A stretch of DNA of 64,000 nucleotides from Symbiodinium natans (taxonomy: Eukaryota > Sar > Dinophyceae > Suessiales > Symbiodiniaceae). The position numbers and the translations under genes were made by a program. The notes below the pieces were generated by a model. That model had not been told where the DNA came from, ran no database searches, and saw only the letters and a list, made by a program, of their open reading frames with translations. Positions 53,074 to 62,719 of this stretch are shown in pieces. How positions within the stretch are numbered: the stretch's first letter is position 1; the number at the start of each line of letters is the position of its first letter. The DNA lies in NCBI GenBank assembly GCA_905221605.1, contig CAJNDS010000520.1, positions 55,965 to 119,964 of the forward strand, written 5' to 3'.

Positions 53074-53173
53074 ACGCCTGACACCCGTTTTCTGTTGCTG
53101 CTGGCACCTGGGCTCGGCACTGTGCGCCGGTGGAGCTTGGGAGGTTTGGGGTCGGCGGCACTGGCGGTAGCCA
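52974..53173 (-). CDS. Possible N-terminal exon upstream of the helicase
   Basis: On the minus strand an ATG at 53173 opens a 66-codon frame, MATASAADPKPPKLHRRTVP then ASSNRKRVSGVCGTEDQRAC, which stops inside the helicase frame. AT-rich sequence (53163-53290) lies immediately upstream, as at a gene 5' flank. It could be the true start region joined by splicing, or a shadow of the helicase frame. Confidence 0.25.
53067..53132 (-). repeat. Direct repeat at helicase 5' end
   Basis: Partner of 51511-51580, in the same orientation, 1.55 kb apart. Shared core GCCGCACACGCCTGACACCC on the plus strand. Confidence 0.85.
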
Positions 53174-53432
53174 TTAAATATGTAAATGTAAATGTATATG
53201 TATATGTATACATAGCTAGTCTGATTATACGGATTATGCTACCATACAGATCTTTCCCTAAGGATAATCTTGCCATAATACAAAAAGTAAAACGACATGC
53301 CAATGTATAAAACCTGGGGTGTGAGACAATACATTCGTGGTATGCACTGTAAGAGAAAACAGAATAGTAGACAGGCCAAACCATTTACAGTTGAGTCCTC
53401 GGCCCGAAACCAAAGCTTGACACCTTCCCCCC

Positions 53433-54905
53433 ATCATGAGCATCAGCTGGGAGGCCCTGAGCACGCGTGCCTGAAGCGGCCCCCGGAACGCGAGCATCAT
53501 GAGCATCAGCTGGGAGGCTGTGGGCCCGTGTGCTGGAAGCAAACCCCCGAACACGAGCATCATGAGCATCAGCTGGGAGGCTCTGAGCCCGTGTGCCTGA
53601 CGCGGCCCCCGAACGCGAGCATCATGAGCATCAGCTGGGAGGCTTTGGGCCCGTGTGCTGGGCAAACCCCCGAACAGCAAGCATCATGAGCATCAGCTGG
53701 GAGGCTTTGGGCCCGTGTGCTGGGGGGCAAACCCCCGAATACGAGCATCATGAGCATCAGCTGGGAGGCTCTGAGCCCGTGTGCCTGAAGCGGCCCCCGA
53801 ACGCGAGCATCATGAGCATCAGCTGGGAGGCTTTGGGCCCGTGTGCTGGGGGGCAAACCCCCGAATACGAGCATCATGAGCATCAGCTGGGAGGCTCTGA
53901 GCCCGTGTGCCTGACGCGGCCCCCGAACGCGAGCATCATGAGCATCAGCTGGGAGGCTTTGGGCCCGTGTGCTGGGCAAACCCCCGAACAGCGAGCATCA
54001 TGAGCATCAGCTGGGAGGCTCTGAGCCCGTGTGCCTGAAGCGGCCCCCCGAACGCGAGCATCATGAGCATCAGCTGGGAGGCTTTGGGCCCGTGTGCTGG
54101 AAGCAAACCCCCGAACACGAGCATCATGAGCATCAGCTGGGAGGCTCTGAGCACGCGTGCCTGAAGCGGCCCCCGGAACAGCGAGCATCATGAGCATCAT
54201 CTGGGAGGCTTTGGGCCCGTGTGCCTGAAGCGGCCCCCCGAACGCGAGCATCATGAGCATCAGCTGGGAGGCTTTGGGCCCGTGTGCTGGAAGCAAACCC
54301 CCGAACACGAGCATCATGAGCATCAGCTGGGAGGCTCTGAGCCCGTGTGCCTGAAGCGGCCCCCCGAACGCGAGCATCATGAGCATCAGCTGGGAGGCTT
54401 TGGGCCCGTGTGCTGGGCAAACCCCCGAACAGCGAGCATCATGAGCATCAGCTGGGATGCATCATCAGCATCAGCTGGGAGGCTCTGAGCCCGTGTGCCT
54501 GAAGCGGCCCCCCGAACGCGAGCATCATGAGCATCAGCTGGGAGGCTTTGGGCCCGTGTGCTGGAAGCAAACCCCCGAACACGAGCATCATGAGCATCAG
54601 CTGGGAGGCTCTGAGCCCGTGTGCCTGAAGCGGCCCCCCGAACGCGAGCATCATGAGCATCAGCTGGGAGGCTTTGGGCCCGTGTGCTGGAAGCAAACCC
54701 CCGAACACGAGCATCATGAGCATCAGCTGGGAGGCTCTGAGCCCGTGTGCCTGAAGCGGCCCCCCGAACGCGAGCATCATGAGCATCAGCTGGGAGGCTT
54801 TGGGCCCGTGTGCTGGAAGCAAACCCCCGAACACGAGCATCATGAGCATCAGCTGGGAGGCTCTGAGCCCGTGTGCCTGAAGCGGCCCCCCGAAGACGAG
54901 CAGGG
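53433..54905. repeat. 63-bp satellite with two alternating unit types
   Basis: About 23 units sharing ATCATGAGCATCAGCTGGGA and alternating between an A type (GGCTTTGGGCCCGTGTGCTG) and a B type (GGCTCTGAGCCCGTGTGCCT). This gives a 126-bp higher-order repeat with a few shortened units. 63 is a multiple of three and stops are rare, so all frames stay open (up to 254 codons); these are not called as genes. The core is shared with elements A and B. Confidence 0.9.
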
Positions 54906-55140
54906 AGGCTCTGATTGTGCCGGAAGCGAACCCCCGAGCCTGCTATCTTGCAAGCTCTTTGTATATGTTTGTGTCTTCTTGTGGATTCCTGCAGTGCAAG
55001 GGTGATGGCTTTTGAGTGACTGCTGAGCGTTGATTGGATTGGGAAACGCCCTGTAAGCCCCACCTGAAATAAGAGTCTTCTAAGCTCTCGGAATTTTTGG
55101 GATCCACTCGATTCAGCGCACCCCCACCTCCCCTTCTCCT

Positions 55141-55604
55141 TTGGCTTCATCCTTTAGGTCCCATTTTGACGGCCCTGTTGGGTTCCTCTTGCGGCTCTTG
55201 GCTTCCCTACACCGCGACAACAGTCTGATAGTCTTATCATTCTCTGTTGTTCCCTCCGGCGGCTTTTTCACGTGCAGCGCACGCACATCGCTTACGGCGG
55301 TGTCTACAGTGTCTCGCGTGGGTCACATGCCGAAAACACTTGCGTTCGCCAGTGTCTTCAACTGCTGCCAGTGCGTGCGAATTGCAAAGAGGGCAATGAT
55401 AACGCCCCTGCTACCAACGCAATATTGTTTTGGCGCAACGACTTTTCGAAAAAATCGCAAGAGTTTCATTACAAGGGACGGCGTGTGGCCTAAACCATGC
55501 AAACATCGACAGGGCCGGTCTTTCTCGCCATCGGCGCGCTTGAACAGCCGCTGGCGCGCTCTTGTTGTTCGTCTATTACTGTTCTGTGATTATGCCGTTG
55601 TGTT
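55141..55604 (+). CDS. Open frame, unknown product, low support
   Basis: A 171-codon frame that runs into the M2 element at 55605. The first half is Leu/Ser/Val-rich; CFGATTFRKNRKSFITRDGV near the middle is protein-like. An overlapping frame (GVYSVSRGSHAENTCVRQCL) is equally plausible. No family is recognised. Confidence 0.2.
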
Positions 55605-55700
55605 ATATGGGCGGTTTCCGAAAGTTAGGGGTACCCTATTGGGGTCCTTATCATAAAGGAATCCTACTATTAGGGGTCCCTTATTCACGCAAACCCCCTC
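55605..55700. mobile_element. Miniature inverted-repeat element, family M2
   Basis: ATATGGGCGGTTTCCGAAAG and GGGTACCCTATTGGGGTCC on the left; ATCCTACTATTAGGGGTCCC and GCAAACCCCCTCCCAT on the right. Confidence 0.65.
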
Positions 55701-56097
55701 CCATCAGTCCTTGTCGGTGCGACTGGCGAAGCTTTGGACCTTCTTGGCCCAGCAGGTGTGGTCCTGCAGAGGAGAAGTCCAGCATAGGGGGGTTTAGGGT
55801 TTAGGGTTGCAGAGGAAAGTCCAGAATAGGGCTCAGGGTTGTAGGGGGTTGAGGGTTTCGTAGGGTTAGACGGATCGTAGGCGGGCAACGGCTCGGGGTG
55901 GCACAGTAACCTACGAACTTCTGGGGTTCATGAGAGGTCCTAACCCCCTACGACAGGGCATGCTGCTAGTACTTGGCATCCCAGGACACGGAATTTACAG
56001 ATTGTAAGGAGCGGTGATCACGTCGAACTCGCACTCCCAAAACGGGAGACTCAGCCACCAACGCAACAAAAATAACTTTATGCATACCTGCATACCC

Positions 56098-56372
56098 TGT
56101 ACCCCACATGACCACTTCCTAGACACGAAACTTCTAGCGGTGCTCCCTCAGTTCGATCTGCAGTTGGTGGTGGAGGGCGATTCCGCGTCCCAGAGGCGGA
56201 TACCTGGGATCTTTTTTTGCATAGGTGCAAGGTTTGGGGGTTTGGGAGTTGGGCTTGCAGACTGGGAAGGTGGTTTGGGAAGGCATCTAAGTGGAAAGGC
56301 AATGGTTGCAGAATGACCAAAGATATGACTTCCTCAAGGCCGCTTGGGATCGAGGTTTCGATCGAGGTGATA
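56098..56372 (+). CDS. Two candidate exons, unknown product
   Basis: 56098-56205 reads HFLDTKLLAVLPQFDLQLVV then EGDSASQRR. 56302-56368 reads QWLQNDQRYDFLKAAWDRGF and ends at GATCGAG|GTGATA. Between them lies a T-rich, then G-rich stretch compatible with an intron. The minus strand is Pro/Ser/Leu-rich, as in antisense. No family is recognised. Confidence 0.35.
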
Positions 56373-56603
56373 TGTACCATCCCCTAATGATACACCACCC
56401 TCCTTCCCAATCAAAAAAAACCCAGTCTTACGTTGCTCGGACTTCCCTGGCCGTATACAAAGCCCGTTCAATGCAGGGTCATAGGACTTGCAGATTGGGG
56501 AAGGGGTTAGGGTTTAGGGTTACGGGTTTAGGGTTTAGCCTGGCGGTTCGGGTTGCGGGGATGGTTTTTCGGGTCAACACAGCGTCTTGTCCCCTGCGCT
56601 GTT

Positions 56604-57350
56604 CCTCCTTGTTCACGGTGCATGCTGAAAACATTGGCCTGCTTGTCAACATGTCCGCTGTTTGCTGTGTGTGTTGTCACATGTTCCGATTTCAGCGTTT
56701 TCAACTCCCAAAAGGGGTGCCCCTTTTCGTGCATGGTTTCGTGTGTGTCTTGCGCAACGTCACGAAATGCTTGGCCTGCGTGGTAGAATCGAGACATGTT
56801 TCATGGCCTTTCTGTGTTACCTACGCGCGGCGCGTTTTGCGTGTTTTTCGTTTATTCTGGGTGGAGTCGCCGGGGAGTCAGAGTGGGTTTGTTCGGGGGG
56901 AAGGGGGGGGAGGGGTTGGGGGGAGGGAAAGAACGAATCTGTGAGATGTGTGTTCCTCCTTGCAAAAGGTGCATGGTGAAAACATTGGCCTGCGTGAGGC
57001 TTTCGAGACTTTCTCAACATGTCCGCTGTTTGCTTTGTGTATTGTCATACGGTCCGTTTTTGGCGTTTTCAACTACCAAACGGGACTGCCCGTTTGGTGC
57101 ATGGTTTTCATGTGTGTCTTGTGCGACGTCTCGCAAATCGTGCCTTGCTTGGCAGAATCGAGACATGTTTCATGACCTTCCTCCGTTACCTACAACTAAC
57201 CCCAAATGTGTTTTTCGTTTCTTCCTGGGTGAGTGGAGTTTTTCGGGGAGGGGGGGGGGTGTGGGGCGGGGCGGGCGGGGGCAGGAAAGGTTGGGGGGCC
57301 AGTTCGGGGAAGGTTAGGGGGAAGGGTGGTTGGGGGGGGGGGAAGGGTTA
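56604..57350. repeat. Diverged tandem duplication (~350 bp x2) ending in G-runs
   Basis: Copies 56604-56930 and 56951-57290 share GTGCATGNTGAAAACATTGG, TGTCCGCTGTTTGCT, GCGTTTTCAACT, TGTGTGTCTTG and AGAATCGAGACATGTTTCAT. Both carry a hairpin at the same place and both end in long G-runs (56893-56925 and 57243-57285, with more at 57300-57350). Translated plus frames give similar Cys-rich peptides (FSCMVSCVSCATSRNAW versus GAWFSCVSCATSRKSC), but stops interrupt them. It could be a duplicated exon, a structured RNA or a repeat. Confidence 0.6.
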
Positions 57351-57840
57351 GAACAAATCTGTGGCTAGGGATTGCTTCGGGATGCTGAAGCAATGGATGC
57401 CAACCTCAAAAAAAGACACCTTTCGTTTCTAGCCACGCAGGCCTTGCCTCTGCAGTGCACAGCGTATGCTGCTGTGTTTTTTTTTTGAGTTTGGGCTTTG
57501 CCGATTCTCTGCTTAGGGTCTATATAGTGGGTGGTTCATGCTTTTGAGTCGGGGGCTTAGGCTTTCTGCTTCCTGGAAACACAGGATTCTGATCAATCAC
57601 ACAACCCGAACCTTCCACACCAGAAGCAGACTCTCAATAAGTGTTTTTTCCCGGCCTCTAAAGCACGAAACCCTGTAAATTACGATGTAAACCCACCCCC
57701 GTAACTGAACCCGTCGGTTTTTTAGGGTTCAGGGACTGAGGAGCCAGGGCCTTGGGGCTTCTTCTTCACAGCTGAGCCGCTCGAAGTGCTTGAAGATCGT
57801 GCACGCAAGGGGCCCAATGCTCCGCCGGGTTGCGCTGTCC

Positions 57841-58092
57841 TTATTTAGGGTTTGGGGTTATGGGTTCTGCACACGCTCTCGTGAAAGGCTCGCGTGAAAA
57901 GAAGTGCTCCACTGCATTCCCACAACGACCTGGACTCAACAAAGGTTGCGTGAGGGCCCTTATGCAAACGGTGTAGGCTGCCAGGGGGCTCCAGTGTGAT
58001 CCAAACTCCTGCCGCAAGAGGAGCAGAACCCTTTTTACGGCTAGGACTGCTGCACTGCCTGGGACGAAACCATGCCATTCAAGAGCGGGCAA
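57841..58092. CDS. Coding-like region, strand ambiguous
   Basis: The minus strand has an 83-codon ATG frame (PLAAYTVCIRALTQPLLSPG). The plus strand reads KGSREKKCSTAFPQRPGLNK then GCVRALMQTV to a stop. Both edges carry telomere-like sequence. No family is recognised. Confidence 0.25.
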
Positions 58093-58152
58093 CGCGGACT
58101 CTAGAGGAGCGCAACCCTAAGCCCTAAACCCCAAACCCCAACTATAGGGCTG

Positions 58153-58262
58153 CGATCTTGCGGCCATTCTCAGAGTGTGGGAGATCCTGGTCAGGGACTC
58201 TTCTGGGTTGAGCTGAAAGTCCCCGTTGACAATATCCAGCTGGAAGATCCTCTTTCTTATGG
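58153..58262. other. Strong coding-like island, strand ambiguous
   Basis: Minus strand: RIFQLDIVNGDFQLNPEESL then TRISHTLRMAARS. Plus strand: GQGLFWVELKVPVDNIQLED then PLSYGFGL. It lies between CCCTAAACCCC (58105-58140) and TTAGGGTTT at 58278, the usual inverted arrangement. Very likely an exon; orientation needs transcript data. Confidence 0.4.
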
Positions 58263-58284
58263 TTTCGGGCTTTGGGACCCTTAG

Positions 58285-58455
58285 GGTTTACTTGGAGGTT
58301 CATGGGACTTAATAGCCACTTATAACTGGGCTTATAACCCTACTTATAATTGGGATAATTGGGATAACCCCTATAAGGCCTTTTCGGGGTATTATACGTA
58401 GGGTTATAAGTACAGTTACAAGTGGTTAGTAAGTACCATGAACCTTCAAGTAGGG
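58285..58455. mobile_element. Palindromic element, family M5
   Basis: The left arm TACTTGGAGGTTCATGGGAC plus CACTTATAACTG and the right arm (reverse complement TACTTGAAGGTTCATGGTAC plus CACTTGTAACTG) pair for roughly 70 bp. The centre is GGATAATTGGGATAACCCC. Only copy seen in this window. Long AT-containing arms could form a cruciform. Confidence 0.7.
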
Positions 58456-58844
58456 GGCTTTGGGGCCCTCCTGGCTTATGGCACTGTCGCTCAGACCCTC
58501 CGTAGGCACTGGGCCTCTTAGAGTCTCTGCCTTCAACCTTGTTTCTGATTTCTGCCCCCGCCTTCGACAGCGGGTTTAGGGTTTAGGGTTTAGGGTTCAG
58601 GGTTTCGACTCTCACACTGGCATAAGCGGGCGAGGCAAGTCAGGGTTTAGAAGTCCTAAACCGAAACTTCAAAGAACAAAAGTGTGCTGTGCTGACAAGG
58701 TGCTGGTGGCCTTCCCATGTCGCCAGACCTGGTGAGGTAGGTTTTGAGGCCTTGAGGCCACTTTCTTGGTGGAGGGCTGTCTTCAAGATATGACGTCGAG
58801 GGGGAGCCCTCAAAACAGGCTTAGGCCCAACTTCTTAACCCTCC

Positions 58845-59287
58845 ATGGGCCTCACGTTTTCCAAGCCCAAAACATGGCTGGTGCGACTTGCAAATATAGG
58901 GACCTATTTCGCTTTTTTTGGTAGTCTGCATCATCGCTACAAAGGCTGTAGTCGGAGTCAGCTTTGTATTTCGGAAAACAATTTAGGATTGAGGAGTTCT
59001 GGCTCGTGTTCGGGCCATTTCAGCACGAGCACGCATCCTCAGGTAAGTGGTTCTAAAGGATCGTTGAGTTCCCTCAGCTGCTGAGGCATCAGCCACAGAG
59101 CGCTACGGTCACAGTGAGTCGCGGATGCGTGTTGATTGGGGCGCCAGTGTCTGTAGAGGCCGGTCTGGCCAAGAACAAGGCAAAGTCCAATGAGGCCCCA
59201 AAGCCTAGTCACCTCCCCTCATTTCCGCCGGAGGCACCGGTCAACACGTCGAAGGCAAAACCGGTGCCCGAACAGTTGGCGGAATAG
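58845..59287 (+). CDS. Predicted gene end with a 35-nt intron, Lys/Pro/Ala-rich tail
   Basis: The 3' segment, open from 59057 to TAG at 59285, has no ATG and is the only long frame there: QSATVTVSRGCVLIGAPVSV, EAGLAKNKAKSNEAPKPSHL, PSFPPEAPVNTSKAKPVPEQ, LAE-stop. All other frames, on both strands, carry stops. A consensus donor CTCAG|GTAAGT at 59043 and acceptor CCCTCAG at 59077 define a 35-nt intron. It joins the upstream frame (58845-59042, ending GSCSGHFSTSTHPQ) in phase 0. The basic, proline-rich tail suggests a disordered C-terminus. No family is recognised. The upstream exon is less certain than the tail. Confidence 0.5.
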
Positions 59288-59489
59288 CGCGTAGGCAGAA
59301 CGCCTGGGAGGCCGGGGGCGCTACTTGCTCTGTGTGTGTGTGTGTGTTAGGGTGATTCCTGGCATTCATTATAGGGTGAACTTAGGTGGGGATCCACTTC
59401 CATGCTCCAAAATTTGCCTGCAGCTGAACCTAAAACCTGACAAGCATGCCAGGTGAAGCCATCATTGCGGCAAGGAACCAAAAAAGATT

Positions 59490-59534
59490 AACCCTAAACC
59501 CTAAACCCTAAACCCCAAACCCTAAACCCTAAAC
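59490..59534 (-). repeat. Interstitial CCCTAAA array
   Basis: Six units with one CCCCAAA variant. Confidence 0.9.
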
Positions 59535-60014
59535 ATAGCTTAGGGGACCCTCGGGAGTAGTGGGGAGTATTGGGGAACCTTCGGCTACATACCCCCCTTT
59601 GAACCCCCCTTCCTTAAGGACCCTACTACAAAAGGTGAGCAGGACTTGAGGAACGCAACAGCTGGGCCCCGGTCTGGGTTCGACAAATGCGTGCCCCTGT
59701 GTCACGGACAGGTCGGGCAGAACCGGCGACTTCTCCCCGACGGTGGCCTTGGATCTGGGTGCTGGGATTGGCTTGTGTTTCCTAAGCCCAAAACAACACT
59801 TTATAAGCAACTTCTGCACAAATCGGAGAAGTCGAAAAGGCATGTGCCGAAGGTCAACCGTGCGGCGTACACGACATCACCCCTGTGATAGCCTGAGAAA
59901 TCGTTGCGCTGCAGAAGAGGATCAAGGCTTTGTGGGCTCAAGACAATCAGATGTAGGGTGTAGGTTCCTGGGGTTTGGGTTCAGTTGGGATGCCTTGCGT
60001 AGCTTGAAAAGCAG

Positions 60015-60430
60015 ATGCTTTTCGGCGTTTCTTTCGCGGAGCAGTCGGGCAAGAATATAGCTCCTTGCGCATGGGATTGGCAGTTCACGCCCGAAACCCA
60101 CACGGCCTGGGCAAGTAAGCTTTCTGAACATCTCCACATCCCCTGCAAGACGACAAAGCCAAGCTTGAAGCGATGGGCGACATGCGGCCGAGCAGCTGTA
60201 ATATGGCCACTGGACGGAGAAAAGAGGAAACAGCACCACCACGCTGCCTTTGGCCTTGGAGAAGGCTCAAGCTGTTCAGGACGCGCAAGCTTCGAGGTGT
60301 TCTGCGATATCCTGTGATATTCCTTGAGCTTGGGACACCTCACAGGATCAACGCAAAAACCCTCGTCTGTGGCTCCTTCCAGTCCATATTTGCTTCCACA
60401 TCTCGCTTGCAGATTCACCACAGCCTCTAG
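60015..60430 (+). CDS. Predicted gene with a 35-nt intron, unknown product
   Basis: An ATG at 60015 opens SFAEQSGKNIAPCAWDWQFT then PETHTAWA and meets a consensus donor GGGCAA|GTAAGC at 60115. An intron of 35 nt with a pyrimidine-rich end (CACATCCCCTGCAAG) leads in matching phase to DKAKLEAMGDMRPSSCNMAT then GRRKEETAPPRC and on to a stop at 60428. If unspliced, the first frame stays open to 60317 (ASKLSEHLHIPCKTTKPSLK).  A third frame (TLPLALEKAQAVQDAQASRC, 60235-60315) is also attractive, so the 3' part is uncertain. No family is recognised. Confidence 0.4.
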
Positions 60431-60568
60431 GAGCATTTTTGTCCCATTTCATCGGTCTAAGTGACGAACCTAAAGCGAAGGAGGGTACACGAAACAAGAG
60501 CAACTGGCAATAATGGCGAGGGAGCTATATTTCCCTGGCCCTCTGCCGAAACCTAAGCCCTAAGCTCA

Positions 60569-60766
60569 ATGCAGGGCCATCAAACAAAAGACTTTGTTGA
60601 TGATGGTGCAGAACCAGCCCCTACAAGACGCAAGGACAACTTCACTAACTCCATGAAGATAGGGGACAGGATTAGGGGGACGCTTGGGGATATAGACCCT
60701 CAGAATGAGGTGCCTGTTTCAGAGAGCCAGAAGAGGGTTAAGAAGGGTCCCCCTAATCCTACCTAG
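60569..60766 (+). CDS. Open frame, unknown product
   Basis: A 65-codon ATG frame: KDFVDDGAEPAPTRRKDNFT, NSMKIGDRIRGTLGDIDPQN and EVPVSESQKRVKKGPPNPT, ending in TAG. Hydrophilic and protein-like, but it contains AGGGTCCCCCTAATCCTACC-like sequence resembling miniature-element ends. It may be an exon. Confidence 0.3.
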   Translation: MQGHQTKDFVDDGAEPAPTRRKDNFTNSMKIGDRIRGTLGDIDPQNEVPVSESQKRVKKGPPNPT

Positions 60767-60868
60767 GACAAGAAGGCGCCGACCTATCAAACTGTAGCTT
60801 GAGCCGTGCGTCGCCGCCCTTCTCCACTGAACAAACGGCACCTGGAATCTGATCCGTTGGGGGGGGAC

Positions 60869-60978
60869 AAGTTGGGTATTTTCCCAAAAAAGGGGTACCC
60901 CGTTTATACACCAAATAGAATAGGACCCCTTAAAGGGACCCCCGAAAAGGCCCCCCCCCCCCCCTCATTTTCGGAAAC
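60869..60978. mobile_element. Miniature inverted-repeat element, family M2
   Basis: TTGGGTATTTTCCCAAAAAA and GGGGTACCCC on the left, AATAGAATAGGACCCCTTAA in the middle, TCATTTTCGGAAAC on the right next to a poly-C. Confidence 0.6.
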
Positions 60979-61612
60979 GGAGTAGCTTCTGAAATGCAAA
61001 CTTTCTTGACAGGGGGTGCGACAAGCAACTCATTAGCTGCAACCCACCCGAAGAAACCAAAACAAATATCGTGCCTGCCCTGAGAAAGGCCCCTGAAAGG
61101 GTCTAAGCCCGGAACCTTTACACCCTCGAAACCCAACAGCCACGAAGTCCCCCCCAAATTTACCAAACTTCCCCAAACTCCCTAACTCCTACCCCTAAAA
61201 CCCTCAACCCTAAAGAAACCTCCCAACAGTGCCTGCGCCCATGTTGTTGCCCTTGTTGTCCTTCACGCCACCTGGTCAGGAAACGTTGATCTACGTACAT
61301 ACTCAACACTTCTTATCACTGGCTCTGGCATTTTCTCACTGCTTTTGTCATCTTCCCTTGAGAACTAAACTGCTCAAATGCCACAAGCTTCTCAATGCAG
61401 TGCCGACCCAACCCAAACACACAACAGCCTAAGCCCCCTAAACCTTAGTGGGGTTTAGGGTTTAGGGTTTAGGGATCTAGGAGCCCACATCCCAGTTGAG
61501 GGGCCTTCGTTCCCCCAGACGCCAAGATCCATCGACAACTTGCCCGTGGCAGAGTCCAGTGAGAGCCAGCCTTGGCAGTGAGGACTAACAACTTACTGTT
61601 GGTTAGGGTTTA

Positions 61613-61832
61613 GGGTTTAGGGTTTAGGGTTTAGGGTTTAGGGTTTAGGGTTTAGGGTTTAGGGTTTAGGGTTTAGGGTTTAGGGTTTAGGGTTTAGGGT
61701 TTAGGTTTTATGGTTTAGGGTTTAGGGTTTAGGGTTTAGGGTTTAGGGTTTAGGGTTTAGGGTTTAGGGTTTAGGGTTTAGGGTTTAGGGTTTAGGGTTT
61801 AGGGTTGAGGGTTTAGGGTTGAGGGTTTAGGG
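61613..61832 (+). repeat. Longest interstitial TTTAGGG array (~31 units)
   Basis: About 220 bp of TTTAGGG with rare variants (TTTTATGG near 61707, TTGAGGG near 61806 and 61820). It is internal: coding-like and repeat DNA continues for 2 kb beyond, so it is not a chromosome end in this assembly. Confidence 0.95.
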
Positions 61833-62200
61833 CTTGTTTTTTTGGCACCCGACTAGCCACGGCAATGCGGGGTTTGTAGGTCGGTTTCGGAGAATTGGAA
61901 AAGGATCCAAGGTTTGGTTGAAATGCACCTTGGGAAATCGCCTTCGGCATGAAGGTTAGGAAATCATACCGTCATAGTTGTCCCCACACCTTCCCGGAAC
62001 CAAGCCCAAACCGAAGAAACGCCAATCAGCCCATTCAGGGAGGTGTGGGGGGTTGCCCTCATTGATGCGGCCCTATATGTCTGTGCCTCTCAATGCCAGG
62101 GCAGGGGAGGTGCTCCCATGCTGCTGTCAACAACACACGGCTTAGGGTTTAGGGTTTCGGGTTTGGGGTTTCGCCTTTAGGGTTTCGGGTTTGTAGGGAA
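61833..62200. other. No gene recognised
   Basis: Short GC-rich segments without a convincing frame. TTTAGGG-like runs resume at 62140-62190. Confidence 0.3.
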
Positions 62201-62204
62201 AGAG

Positions 62205-62272
62205 GGAATGAGGTACCCTATATCCCCCTGTATATACCCTGTAAGAGATGATATAGGGTACCTTATTCCAAC
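62205..62272. repeat. Short palindrome
   Basis: GAGGTACCCTATATCCCCCT faces GATATAGGGTACCTTATT across ~25 bp. Could be a further miniature-element family. Confidence 0.5.
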
Positions 62273-62496
62273 AGTTAGACAAAGCATCTCTCATTACCGC
62301 CCACATCGGGCATCCACTTATGTGTAGGCAAAGAAGTGAGCTGCGCATGCACAGCTATGCCGACGCTTTGACCGAGAAGCGAAAATCTGAAACATGAAAA
62401 GGAAAGAAGCTTCTGTCAGCGGTGCTGAATAGGCCGAAATAACTCAAAGCAGCAAAAGCCCAAAAACACCCACCCATGGCAGCGGCGGCAGCATGG

Positions 62497-62585
62497 GCAT
62501 TTCGCAAAACAGGGGCACCCATTTTGGACCCCAAGCAGAATAGAATCCCCTTTAAAGGGAACCCCAAACAGGGTACCCAAAAAGA
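62497..62585. mobile_element. Miniature inverted-repeat element, family M2 (diverged)
   Basis: CATGGGCATTTCGCAAAACA and GGGGCACCCATTTTGG on the left, AGCAGAATAGAATCCCCTTT inside, AACAGGGTACCC on the right. Confidence 0.5.
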
Positions 62586-62719
62586 GTCAGTGACTTAGCG
62601 ACTAGGCGGTCCGACGTGTCGCAACCAGATCATCCATGCAGGCTCCAGGGTTCCCCAGGTTTCGGCGGTTAGGGTTTAGGGTTTAGGGTTCAGGGTTCGG
62701 GTTTAGGGTTTAGGGTTTT

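Noticed and set aside
53297-55150. Multiple 130-250 codon frames on both strands of the 63-bp satellite
   Set aside because: They are frame-compatible translations of a tandem repeat, equally long on both strands.
61613-61832. True chromosome end
   Set aside because: More than 2 kb of ordinary sequence follows and the array direction alone is not evidence of an end.
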